39,965 nt of DNA from CAIUSP01 sp040375675 (GCA_040375675.1 JBEIRY010000008.1:1-39965), one strand, 5' to 3'; shown: positions 15,062-22,735, counted from the first letter of the stretch. Numbers and translations are program-made. The notes: generated from the sequence alone by a model not told the origin.

Positions 15062-16115
15062 GGCGGAGGAGGGTAAAGGTGGCGCCCACGAGGCGCCTGA
15101 CGGCATCGAGGTCGATCGGATTACCGAGTGGCTTGGCGACCGTGTTCCGTCCCTCTCTCCACCCCTTTCCTTCGACCGGATCTCCGGTGGTCGTTCCAAC
15201 CTGACCTTCTCGGTTACCGACGCTGCCGACGGTCGCTGGGCGCTGCGCCGACCGCCGCTCGGCAAGACGCTTGGCTCGGCCCACGACATGGGCCGCGAGT
15301 CGAAGGTGATCTCGGCGCTCGGACCTACCGATGTTCCAGTACCCGATGTGGTTGGACTCTGCGATGACGAGGCGGTCAGCGGAGCACCCTTCTACGTGAT
15401 GGATTGGGTCGAGGGACCGATCCTGCGATCACAAGCCGAGGCCTCTGTGTTCGGCGAGCAGGAGCGCTCTGCGATCGGACGGCGGGTGGTCGAGACGCTC
15501 GCAAAGATCCACGCAGTCGATCCCGATGCGGTCGGGCTCGGGGACCTCGGCAAGAAGGCTGATTACGCTGCGCGCCAGCTTCACCGCTGGCAGGGCCAGT
15601 GGGAGAAGTCGAAGACCGATGAGTTGCCGGTCGTAGAGGAGGTGCATGCCCGCCTTTCCGAGCGCATACCCGAGCAGCGAGACGCGACGATCGTCCACGG
15701 CGACTACCGGCTGGACAACATGATCCTCACGCCAGATGGCGAGGTGGCTGCGGTGGTGGACTGGGAACTCAGCACGCTGGGAGACCCGATGGCCGATGTC
15801 GGGATGCTGATCGTCTACTGGGCCGAGCCCGACGATGACTTGATCCCGCTGATCGACCCGGCTACCCGTGCTCCGGGATTCCAGAACCGCGACGAGGTTC
15901 GGCGGATCTACGCCGAGGCATCGGGCAGAGACCTCTCCGAGGTCGATTACTTCGTTGCTCTCGCCTACTGGAAGCTCGCGATCATCCTCCAGGGAGTCTT
16001 CAAGCGCTTCAGCGCCGGGGGCTACGGAGACGCGGCCGAGGGGTTCGAGGGTTTCGAGAATGTGATCGGGGGGCTTGCCGAGGCTGCCTCCGACGCGATC
16101 GACCAGCTGGACTGA
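15060..16115 (+). CDS. APH-like kinase resembling the ACAD10/ACAD11 kinase domain
   Basis: The 351-residue protein has the aminoglycoside-phosphotransferase/choline-kinase fold. ISGGRSNLTF at 41-50 is the nucleotide loop, VHGDYRLDN at 212-220 holds catalytic Asp215, and VVDWELSTLGDPMADV around 232-247 holds metal-binding Asp234. The GRSNLTF and DWELSTLGDPMADV wording is that of ACAD10/11 kinase domains, not antibiotic-resistance enzymes. Related proteins (including LvaA of Pseudomonas levulinate catabolism) phosphorylate 4-hydroxyacyl-CoA so that a partner ACAD can remove the phosphate group. The partner ACAD gene converges on its 3' end and an HAD gene diverges from its start with overlapping ATGs. 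The substrate is inferred. Confidence 0.85.
   Translation: MAEEGKGGAHEAPDGIEVDRITEWLGDRVPSLSPPLSFDRISGGRSNLTFSVTDAADGRWALRRPPLGKTLGSAHDMGRESKVISALGPTDVPVPDVVGLCDDEAVSGAPFYVMDWVEGPILRSQAEASVFGEQERSAIGRRVVETLAKIHAVDPDAVGLGDLGKKADYAARQLHRWQGQWEKSKTDELPVVEEVHARLSERIPEQRDATIVHGDYRLDNMILTPDGEVAAVVDWELSTLGDPMADVGMLIVYWAEPDDDLIPLIDPATRAPGFQNRDEVRRIYAEASGRDLSEVDYFVALAYWKLAIILQGVFKRFSAGGYGDAAEGFEGFENVIGGLAEAASDAIDQLD
15070..15075 (-). promoter_or_regulatory. Candidate -10 box for the HAD gene, inside the kinase gene
   Basis: Read on the reverse strand this is TACCCT, 8 nt before the ATG at 15061. It mirrors the TATGCT box on the other side of the shared start site. Confidence 0.35.
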
Positions 16116-16159
16116 CCCTTTTCCGCCCGCAGATGTGATTCAGGGAGAGAGGGTCAGTC
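16110..16159. terminator. Inverted repeat spanning two convergent stop codons
   Basis: GACTGACCCT at 16110-16119 and AGGGTCAGTC at 16150-16159 form a perfect 10-bp stem around a 30-nt loop. Each arm contains the TGA stop of one of the converging genes (kinase and ACAD). It could act as a bidirectional terminator or protect both 3' ends. It has only a short U run on one side, so a factor-independent role is uncertain. Confidence 0.4.
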
Positions 16160-17383
16160 GACCGGTTCGCCGCTGGCGCGCTTGGATGCGCGATTCAACT
16201 CGCGACGGGCGATCACCATCTTGTGCACCTCGTCAGGCCCGTCGGCGACCTTGAGCATCCGCGAAAAGCGCCACATTCCTGCGAGTGGCGTGTCGTCGCT
16301 CATTCCGAGCCCTCCGTGAACCTGGATAGCGCGATCGAGCACGTCCATCACCATGTTCGCGGCGACCACCTTGATCATCGAGATCTCCTGCCGGGCCCGG
16401 CGCTTGCCTTCGTGGTCCATCTTCCAGGCGGCGTACAGGGTGAGCAGCCTTGCCTGATCGACCTCCATCCGTGATTTCGCGATGAAATCCTGAACGAACT
16501 GCTTCTCTCCCAGCGGCCCGCCGAATGCCTCACGCGTGTTTGCGTGGTCGCACATCATCTCGATCGCGCGCTCTGCGGTGCCGATCGCGCGCATGCAGTG
16601 GTGGATGCGCCCGGGACCGAGTCGGTCCTGGGCGATCACGAAGCCGCCTCCGCGCTCTCCGAGCAGATTGCCCTCGGGTACACGGCAGTCCTCGTATCGG
16701 ATCTCGCAGTGGCCCGGGCCTTCGTCGTGTCCCATCACGGGTATGCGGCGGACGAGATTGAAGCCGGGGGAGTCCACCGGCACGATGATCATGCTCGCGC
16801 GCCCGTAGGGGTGGCCCTCGGGTTCAGTTACGCACATCACGATCGCGAAGTCGGCTCCGACCGCGCCCGAGGTGTACCACTTGTGTACGTTGATCACCCA
16901 CTCTCCATCGACCAGCTCAGCTTGGGTCTGGAGCAGTGTCGGGTCTGAACCGGCGACCTCGGGTTCGGTCATCGAAAAGCAGCTGCGTGAATCTCCCTCG
17001 GCGACCGGCAGCAGGAACTTCTCGCACTGTTCATCGGTTCCATGCTCGGCGAGGATCTCCATGTTGCCGGTGTCCGGGGCAGCGCAGTTGAAGGCCATCG
17101 GCGCCACGACGGGGCTGCGTCCTGTCTCTTCGCAAAGCAGTGCGTACTCCCAGTTCTCGAGGCCCGGTCCGTAGCGCTCGTCGGGCATGAAGAGATTCCA
17201 CAAGCCCTCTTTGCGAGCGGCCTCGCGCAACTCGAGGATCTCTTTCGGATACGCGACTCCGGGCTTTACCTCCCGGTCGAGTGCTGCCATCGCCTCGGCC
17301 TCGACCGGGTAGACACGCTCGTCCATGAAGGCGCGGACCCTGCCGAGCAACTCTTCGGTGCGTGGTGTCGGGGTGAAGTCCAT
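16154..17383 (-). CDS. ACAD10/ACAD11-type acyl-CoA dehydrogenase
   Basis: The 409-residue protein has a complete acyl-CoA dehydrogenase fold and the clade signature of ACAD10/11: RLGPGRIHHCMR at 254-265. FSMTEPEVAGSDP at 136-148 is the flavin loop, and IQVHGGLGMSDDTPLA follows near 353-368. ADGPDEVH at 380-387 stands where ordinary enzymes have YEGTSxxQ, so Asp381 seems to replace the catalytic Glu. In this clade the partner kinase phosphorylates a 4-hydroxyacyl-CoA and the ACAD removes the phosphate group. The gene follows the RibD-like gene by 10 nt. It converges on the kinase gene, and both 3' ends share a 10-bp inverted repeat. Confidence 0.88.
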   Translation of the reverse strand: MDFTPTPRTEELLGRVRAFMDERVYPVEAEAMAALDREVKPGVAYPKEILELREAARKEGLWNLFMPDERYGPGLENWEYALLCEETGRSPVVAPMAFNCAAPDTGNMEILAEHGTDEQCEKFLLPVAEGDSRSCFSMTEPEVAGSDPTLLQTQAELVDGEWVINVHKWYTSGAVGADFAIVMCVTEPEGHPYGRASMIIVPVDSPGFNLVRRIPVMGHDEGPGHCEIRYEDCRVPEGNLLGERGGGFVIAQDRLGPGRIHHCMRAIGTAERAIEMMCDHANTREAFGGPLGEKQFVQDFIAKSRMEVDQARLLTLYAAWKMDHEGKRRARQEISMIKVVAANMVMDVLDRAIQVHGGLGMSDDTPLAGMWRFSRMLKVADGPDEVHKMVIARRELNRASKRASGEPVD

Positions 17384-17390
17384 CGCGTGC

Positions 17391-17396
17391 AGGCTA
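17391..17396 (-). promoter_or_regulatory. Candidate -10 box, leaderless type
   Basis: On the reverse strand TAGCCT lies 7 nt before the ATG at 17383. Its TAG is also the stop codon of the RibD-like gene, so the match may be partly fortuitous. Confidence 0.25.
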
Positions 17397-18176
17397 CTGC
17401 TCGCCGCTGGCTCTGGCGTAGCGGCACATCAGAGCGCCTTCTTCGTCGCTCAGGAGTCCGGCCAATCGCAGATCTATCGGCTCGGTCAGTGAGCCAGAGA
17501 TGATCTCCGGCCCGTCCCCGCCGGCCAGCCGCGGTCCGATCGTGAGGAAGAGTTCGTCGACCAGACCAGCCCGCCAGAGATCGCCGTGGAGACGCGGTCC
17601 TCCTTCGCAGAGCAGGCTGGCGATCTCGTGCTCATTACGGAGATACGACATCGCGTCTTTCAGATCCACCTGGTCTTCGTGGCGAACCACCGTCACCGGG
17701 GTCACCGTCTCGGGCGCTTCCGCATCGGAGCTGGTGAAGACCACCACGCTGCCCCCACCGTCTGTGAACAGCGGGATCTCCCATGGGATATTCAGACTCG
17801 CCGAGACGACGACGGCCAGTGGATCGTGAGAGAGGTCCTCGCGCTCGCGCTCGGCCCGTACATCGGGATCGCGGATGATCCGTCCATAACGCTCGGCCCG
17901 CAGGGTGCCAGCACCGACCATCACGGCATCGACTCGTGCGCGCAACGCCAGGAGAAGCTCGAGATCGGCAGGGCCGGCTATGGGTCCGGACCGTCCGTCT
18001 ATCGCTGCCCGCCCGTCGGCCGTCATCGCGAAGTTGCAGAGAAGCCAAGGCCGGTCTTGGTGGGCCATGGGACCGAAATCCATAGCGCTTGCGTATTCGG
18101 CCACGGTTGTGGCACCGGGCTCGGGGAGGAGTCGGGTGAGGGGGTTGCTCCCTTGACCCTTCGCCGGTGGACTCAT
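17394..18176 (-). CDS. RibD C-terminal-like pyrimidine reductase
   Basis: The 260-residue protein has the dihydrofolate-reductase-like fold of the RibD reductase domain. NFAMTADGRAAIDGRSGPI at 48-66 and VGAGTLRAERYG at 87-98 bind NADPH and substrate, and LLCEGGPRLHGDL follows in the C-terminal third. There is no deaminase domain. Stand-alone proteins of this type occur in actinobacteria (for example Rv2671, which can replace dihydrofolate reductase activity), so either riboflavin or folate reduction is possible. I chose ATG 18176 because AGGAAGG lies about 9 nt upstream. It lies 13 nt after the sulfotransferase and 10 nt before the ACAD10-type gene. Confidence 0.8.
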   Translation of the reverse strand: MSPPAKGQGSNPLTRLLPEPGATTVAEYASAMDFGPMAHQDRPWLLCNFAMTADGRAAIDGRSGPIAGPADLELLLALRARVDAVMVGAGTLRAERYGRIIRDPDVRAEREREDLSHDPLAVVVSASLNIPWEIPLFTDGGGSVVVFTSSDAEAPETVTPVTVVRHEDQVDLKDAMSYLRNEHEIASLLCEGGPRLHGDLWRAGLVDELFLTIGPRLAGGDGPEIISGSLTEPIDLRLAGLLSDEEGALMCRYARASGEQ

Positions 18177-18189
18177 CCTCTTGGCCTTC

Positions 18190-19170
18190 CTAGGCCGAGT
18201 AGTTGCGCCAGCCGGCAAACTCACGGCCAGCCCACTGCTGTAGAGCGGCCACATCTTCGGCGAAGACCTTGATCAGTCGCTGCTCTATCTCCTCAGGCAG
18301 CACCGGCTTGGGGGCCGAGGGGGCGTCGGGCTTGTGAACGACCTTCTCCACCATCCAGCGCATCGACTCAGGCAGTCGGTCGAAGTTCCGGTCGAGCGAG
18401 CGCAGGCCGGGAAGCTTGACCAGCTTCTCCATGATCTGGTAGCTGCCGGCCTCCTTGGCGGTGCTCTTTTCCCACTCGCGGTCGAACTGCTCGGAGGTGA
18501 AGGTCTCATCCACGCCCGCAAACTCGAAGGCGCGACGCATCGTTTCGGAGCGTTCGTTTTGCAGCTCCTCCTGGGTGATCAGTTCGATTTGTGACCGATC
18601 GAACAACTCGAGGTAAGGCTGAAGCTGCATCCAATACATCGACCGGTCTACGTATGACTGGTCGTCGCGGCCGAGTGCCTCTTCCATGTCTCGGGTCTCG
18701 TATCCGGCTCCGGTGGCATGACGCCAGTGGGAGAGGATTCGGGATATCGGGTCGCGGATCATGTAGAGCAGTCGCGCGTCCGGCACGTACTCGTGGATTC
18801 TCTCGGCCACGCCGGTGAAGCGCGGGAGGTTCGTGTAGTGAGGAGAGGACTCGCCGCGCACCTTGAAGCGATCATCGAAGCGGCTCTTGTACCAGTCGAG
18901 TCCCAAATCCCAGGTCTGCTCGGTGACGAAGAAGTTCAACTCCTTCGGCTTCGACATCTGGACATCGGGGTGAAGGCCGAGGTAGTGGTGGATCGAGGTA
19001 GTGCCGCACTTCAAGCCGCCGATGATGATCAGGTTCGGCATCGTGCCGTGTCTGCCGGCTTTGTGTTTCTTCTTGCGGTCGGCCGCAAATCGCTCGCGGG
19101 CACGTCCGCACATCGCTTCGTCTGCCGGGTCGTATGCGACCTCAGGTGTTGCGGGGTTCGTCTCGTTCAT
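18190..19170 (-). CDS. PAPS-dependent sulfotransferase
   Basis: The 326-residue soluble protein moves sulfate from PAPS to an unknown acceptor. The 5'-phosphosulfate loop is GGLKCGTTS at 51-59 with Lys54. The 3'-phosphate motif is YMIRDPISRILSHWRH, with Arg139 and Ser147. YGxxSP-like GESSPHYTN around 107-114 also fits. The first 43 residues are charged (RKKKHK) and precede the fold; an internal ATG at 19041 would begin right at the fold, so the true start is not certain. Much longer reading frames exist upstream but overlap the divergent hydrolase. It heads a three-gene reverse-strand run with the RibD-like and ACAD10-type genes. Confidence 0.85.
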   Translation of the reverse strand: MNETNPATPEVAYDPADEAMCGRARERFAADRKKKHKAGRHGTMPNLIIIGGLKCGTTSIHHYLGLHPDVQMSKPKELNFFVTEQTWDLGLDWYKSRFDDRFKVRGESSPHYTNLPRFTGVAERIHEYVPDARLLYMIRDPISRILSHWRHATGAGYETRDMEEALGRDDQSYVDRSMYWMQLQPYLELFDRSQIELITQEELQNERSETMRRAFEFAGVDETFTSEQFDREWEKSTAKEAGSYQIMEKLVKLPGLRSLDRNFDRLPESMRWMVEKVVHKPDAPSAPKPVLPEEIEQRLIKVFAEDVAALQQWAGREFAGWRNYSA

Positions 19171-19227
19171 GGGGCTTAGTCTCGCAAATGCTCCGATATC
19201 CGGCGGGCGTGGTTTCCCGCCTGCGGC

Positions 19228-19233
19228 TAGGCT
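19228..19233 (+). promoter_or_regulatory. Candidate -10 box, leaderless type
   Basis: TAGGCT lies 6 nt before the ATG at 19240, with no ribosome-binding site. The same hexamer serves the start at 2407. Confidence 0.42.
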
Positions 19234-19239
19234 TTCGGT

Positions 19240-20157
19240 ATGGCTGCAGCGCAAGAGTCGACTCCAGAGGTATTTCGCACGCCCGACGAGAGGTTCGACG
19301 ATCTGCCCGGTTACTCCTTCGAACCCAATTATTCGGAAGTCAACGGGCTTCGCATGCATTACGTGGATGAGAGTCCCGAGGGCGAGCAGACCGGCCAGAC
19401 CATCCTCTGTTTCCACGGAGAGCCCACCTGGTCCTTCCTCTACCGCAAGATGGCCAGTGCCTTTCTGGAGGCCGGTCATCGCGTGGTGCTTCCCGATCTG
19501 GCCGGGTTCGGGCGCTCCGACAAGCCAACCGACTTTGGCTGGTACAGCTACGACCGCCACTGCGAGCAAGCCAGCGGCGTGTTGGCGGGATTGGACTTGA
19601 ATGACACCGTCGTGGTCGTCCAGGACTGGGGTGGACCGATCGGCCTGCGCTGGGCAGTCGAAAACGCCGATCGCGTCGGGGGACTGGTGATCATGAACAC
19701 CGGTTTGTTCAGCGGGCGCGTCTCGAAGGGATTCATGGCCTGGCGCGAGTTCGCAGAGAAGAATCCCGATCTTCCCGTCGGGGTAGTCGCTCAAGGTGGC
19801 ACCGCAACCGAGTTGCCGGCAGAGGTGGTCGCGGCCTACGAGGCACCGTTCCCCAATCCCGAGTCCAAGGCGGGTGCCGCGACCTTTCCGCTGCTGGTGC
19901 CGATAGACGAGGGGAACCCCGCGGCCGCCAAGATGGGCGAGATCGCCGAGGAGCTGCGCACTTGGGACAAGCCATGCCTGGTCGCCTTCTCCGACAGCGA
20001 TCCCGTGTTCCCTTTTCCGAAAGCTGGTGAGATGTTCACCGATGCGATACCTACCGCTGGCGAGCAGGTGAAGATCGAAGGTGCTGCGCACTTCCTGCAG
20101 GAGGATCGCGGAGAGAAGATCGCCGAGGAGGTCCTGTCGTTTCTGGACAGGAGCTAG
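19240..20157 (+). CDS. Haloalkane dehalogenase-like alpha/beta hydrolase (HLD-I type)
   Basis: The 305-residue protein matches the DhlA-like branch of haloalkane dehalogenases, which replace a halogen by hydroxyl through an Asp-ester intermediate. The oxyanion segment is HGEPTWSFLYRKM at 59-71. The nucleophile Asp129 and halide-binding Trp130 lie in VQDWGGPIGLR. A second candidate halide-binding residue is Trp168. The acid is Asp252 or Asp254 (FSDSDPVF), and the base is His284 (GAAHFLQED). All catalytic parts are present. Substrate range cannot be read from sequence, and a minority of proteins with these motifs act on other substrates. The gene is 69 nt from the divergent sulfotransferase. 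Confidence 0.85.
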   Translation: MAAAQESTPEVFRTPDERFDDLPGYSFEPNYSEVNGLRMHYVDESPEGEQTGQTILCFHGEPTWSFLYRKMASAFLEAGHRVVLPDLAGFGRSDKPTDFGWYSYDRHCEQASGVLAGLDLNDTVVVVQDWGGPIGLRWAVENADRVGGLVIMNTGLFSGRVSKGFMAWREFAEKNPDLPVGVVAQGGTATELPAEVVAAYEAPFPNPESKAGAATFPLLVPIDEGNPAAAKMGEIAEELRTWDKPCLVAFSDSDPVFPFPKAGEMFTDAIPTAGEQVKIEGAAHFLQEDRGEKIAEEVLSFLDRS

Positions 20158-20231
20158 CAGGACCGTTTGAGCGGCTTCCCTGGCGTGGCCCGGGGAGTGA
20201 GCGCCCCGCTCTGCCTACGCCACCAGCCTCG

Positions 20232-21017
20232 ATGCCCTTGATGCTGAGCGGACGGCTTCGCAAGAGCTGGCGCTGGCAGGGTGCGTTCGGAAAGGAGATG
20301 ATGGTCTTCGCTGCCGAGGTACGGATCGGCCCGGTTCCGGCACGCTTCTGGGGCGTTCTCGACCGCGCCAGCGGCGAACTGGTAGAGCGATCGCTGAAGG
20401 GGTCTCCTTTCAGGCAGCCGGAGGTCGAGTTCCGCGGAGATGATCTCGTGATCGGCTCTGACCTCGCCTGCGCAAATCTCTCCTTCGGGGATGCGACTCC
20501 GATCGAGGTCTTCTCGCCTGCCGGTTCAGGACCCGATGCCTACACCTGGACCCGCAAGCGCTGTGGGATGGAGGTCAGCGGAGAGGTTGCTATCGGGCAG
20601 CCGACCCGGACCTTCGAAGGTCGCGGAGTGATCGACGAAAGCGCCGGCTATCACGATCGCCGAACCTCGTGGCGGTGGAGCGCCGGGGTCGGTGTGTCGG
20701 TGGATGGCCGTGAGGTGGCGTGGAATCTGGTCCAGGGAATCAACTCACCGCCTGCCATGAGCGAGCGCACCGTTTGGGTGGATGGTCTGCCGAGAGAGGT
20801 CGGACCAGTCTCGTTCGACGGGCTCGAGGCAGCAGTCGCCGATGATGGATCGAGGCTCGAGTTCGTAGCGGAGGCTGAGCGCAGCAGGAAGGAGAGCATC
20901 CCACCGCTAGTCAGCTCCGAGTACCGCGCACCCCTCGGGACATTCACCGGCACCGTAGGCGGGGTGGAACTCCGTTCCGGGATTGGCGTGATGGAATCCC
21001 ACGACGCAGTCTGGTGA
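20232..21017 (+). CDS. DUF2804-like protein
   Basis: The 261 residues from ATG 20232 resemble DUF2804 proteins, a lipocalin/AttH-like beta fold of unknown function. Recognisable parts are LRKSWRWQGAFGKEMM near the start, YHDRRTSWRWSAGVGVSVDG in the middle, then VAWNLVQGINSPPAMSERTVWVDG. There is no signal peptide or membrane helix. The reading frame stays open upstream of the ATG and encodes RLPWRGPGSERPALPTPPAS, which looks like the usual N-terminus of the family, yet no in-frame ATG, GTG or TTG is present there. The start is therefore unsettled: ATG 20232, a rare CTG, or a lost start. It follows the dehalogenase by 74 nt. Confidence 0.7.
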   Translation: MPLMLSGRLRKSWRWQGAFGKEMMVFAAEVRIGPVPARFWGVLDRASGELVERSLKGSPFRQPEVEFRGDDLVIGSDLACANLSFGDATPIEVFSPAGSGPDAYTWTRKRCGMEVSGEVAIGQPTRTFEGRGVIDESAGYHDRRTSWRWSAGVGVSVDGREVAWNLVQGINSPPAMSERTVWVDGLPREVGPVSFDGLEAAVADDGSRLEFVAEAERSRKESIPPLVSSEYRAPLGTFTGTVGGVELRSGIGVMESHDAVW

Positions 21018-21040
21018 TGCCGCACAATCGGTAGGTACCG

Positions 21041-22015
21041 ATGATCCCGCTAGCGACCTTTGCCCAGAGCCTCGAGAACTTCCTCGATGCCGCCTCGACC
21101 TTCTTCTCCTCCCTTGCGGCGATCTCGTGGTCGCTGCTGGCTTGGGCTCTGCTCTTCTACACGCTGATGATCCTCGTTCGCTCTCGGGCCTGGCAGAACA
21201 CCCTTCGCGCTGCCTACCCGTCGGAGAAGGTCCCGTATTCGGGCGTGGCGGCAGCAAATATCGCCGGATTCGGAGTCAATGCAATCCTCCCGGCCCGGAT
21301 CGGCGATGCGGTCAAGGTCGTGCTGGCCAAAGAGAGCATCGAACGGTCTAGTTTCGCGGCGATCTTCTCCTCGTTTCTGGTCCAGGGGATATTCGACACA
21401 GTGGTTGGTCTGCTGCTGGTCCTTTTCGTCTTGAGCAGAGGTCTCGTGCCGCCCCTTCCCGAGCTACCGAGCATCCCGGCATTCGACCTCTCCTTCTGGG
21501 CTGCGAACCCGATCGTGCTGGCGGTCGCGTGTGTATTGACGGCGGCGCTGGTGGTGGCCCTGTTCTGGTGGATCGGTCGCCATGTCAAGAACTTCATGGT
21601 CCATCTCAAGCAGGGTGCGATCATCCTCACCCGCCCACGTCAGTTCATGAGAGAGGTCATCTCGTGGCAGGCCCTCGGGTGGGTCTTCAGATTGATCGGC
21701 GTCTGGTTGATGCTCTCGGCCTTCAATGTCGAGACCGGGTTCGAGCCTGCGCTGGTGGCTACGAGCGTCCAGACCGTTGCCCAGATCGTGCCTTTCACCC
21801 CCGGAGGAGCGGGTGCCCAGCAGGCCCTCCTGGTTGCCGCCTTTGCCGATTCGCCCGATCCGACGGCCGAGTTGCTCTCGTACTCGGTCGGTCAACAGGT
21901 AACGATCGTGGTCTGGGGCGCGATCATCGCCTTCATTGCGGTCCTCGCAGTGTTCAGGACCGCTGACTGGCGGAGCATCCTCGGCAGCGCCCGAGACCGC
22001 AAGGCCGAGCGTTAG
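21041..22015 (+). CDS. Flippase-like membrane protein (LPG synthase TM/UPF0104 family)
   Basis: The 324-residue polytopic membrane protein has about eight helices. It carries the signatures of the lysylphosphatidylglycerol-synthase membrane domain, without the C-terminal aminoacyltransferase domain: GVNAILPARIGDAVKVVL near 88-105 and QIVPFTPGGAGAQQALL near 247-263. Stand-alone versions are thought to move or bind lipid-linked molecules. The basic C-terminus (RDRKAER) is probably cytosolic. The start follows GGTAGG by about 4 nt. Its stop is interlocked with that of the opposing pilin-like gene in TTAG. Confidence 0.82.
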   Translation: MIPLATFAQSLENFLDAASTFFSSLAAISWSLLAWALLFYTLMILVRSRAWQNTLRAAYPSEKVPYSGVAAANIAGFGVNAILPARIGDAVKVVLAKESIERSSFAAIFSSFLVQGIFDTVVGLLLVLFVLSRGLVPPLPELPSIPAFDLSFWAANPIVLAVACVLTAALVVALFWWIGRHVKNFMVHLKQGAIILTRPRQFMREVISWQALGWVFRLIGVWLMLSAFNVETGFEPALVATSVQTVAQIVPFTPGGAGAQQALLVAAFADSPDPTAELLSYSVGQQVTIVVWGAIIAFIAVLAVFRTADWRSILGSARDRKAER

Positions 22016-22701
22016 AGACGACTGGGGATCTGCCACCTCCAGGGTGGCTCCTCGCCCGCGGGAAAGTCGAGATGGTCTCTTCCGTCGAGGGTTTCGAGCG
22101 GGACCAGAACCGGATGATCGAGCGCCCTCAGTCTGAGCCCAGTGGCGGCCTCTATTTCTGACCTACCCGCGGTCGCGCTGCTCACCCGCCAGCCGAGACT
22201 TGGCAGGTATGACCAGTAACGAATCTCCACGCTGCCGGTGCTCCTGCGCATGTCCAGAACCTGGGTGAACAGGGTGACCCTGCGTAGCGATGCGGTCAGC
22301 CCGGTGCGCTCGCCGGGAAGCGCACAAGAGCGCGAACGGCAACGCCTGAAGTCGACCGGCAACAGCAACTCGCCACCACCACCCGCGAACGCGAGGGGAT
22401 CGGGTGCGAGCAGCCTCACGACCTTTCCCACCGGTGAGCCATAGGCGAGCGCCAGCGGGTTGCGCCCGCATGGGGCATCCGGGTGGCGGGGAACGCAGGC
22501 GAGTCGTCTGGCGATCAGCGACCCGAGCTCGCGCGAGGAGGAGATCGGCGGGGAGACCACTACGAACGCGATCGCCGTGGCGAACACGGCTGCCAGCACC
22601 ATGGCGAGGGCGATCTGCTCTACCGAGGCTGATCCGTTCTGGCTATTGCCTCCCTCAGTTCCCGTTTCTGACACCGATCGAGCCTGAGGCCTGCGATGCA
22701 C
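22012..22701 (-). CDS. Membrane-anchored protein with a type IV pilin/TadE-like N-terminus
   Basis: The 229-residue protein has a short hydrophilic leader, then NGSASVEQIALAMVLAAV: a Gly followed by a hydrophobic helix with Glu at position +5, as in class III (prepilin peptidase) signals. The remaining 170 residues are extracellular in that model, with paired cysteines (CVPRHPDAPC, CRSRSC) and an aromatic RYWSYLPSLGW segment. I do not recognise the C-terminal part. A GTG at 22674 (giving MSETGTEGG) is as likely a start as the GTG at 22701, and neither has a good ribosome-binding site. No other pilus genes are in view. The stop is interlocked with the flippase-like gene's stop. Confidence 0.65.
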   Translation of the reverse strand: MHRRPQARSVSETGTEGGNSQNGSASVEQIALAMVLAAVFATAIAFVVVSPPISSSRELGSLIARRLACVPRHPDAPCGRNPLALAYGSPVGKVVRLLAPDPLAFAGGGGELLLPVDFRRCRSRSCALPGERTGLTASLRRVTLFTQVLDMRRSTGSVEIRYWSYLPSLGWRVSSATAGRSEIEAATGLRLRALDHPVLVPLETLDGRDHLDFPAGEEPPWRWQIPSRL

Positions 22702-22735
22702 AGGGTGGCGCGCAAACAGTTACGAGTCTGCGCTC

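Noticed and set aside
13500..15284. A long reverse-strand open frame (about 594 codons) across the EamA and HAD region
   Set aside because: It is antisense to the EamA transporter and overlaps the HAD gene in another frame. It is rich in Arg, Asp and His, as GC-rich shadow frames are, and shows no recognisable motif.
15060..16115. Aminoglycoside resistance kinase
   Set aside because: The fold is shared, but GRSNLTF and DWELSTLGDPMADV, together with the ACAD partner, match the ACAD10/11-type kinase group and not resistance enzymes.
19171..20091. N-terminal extension of the sulfotransferase frame to give a 633-residue protein
   Set aside because: The added part is antisense to the haloalkane-dehalogenase-like gene, whose catalytic residues are intact. 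A start at 19170 is sufficient.
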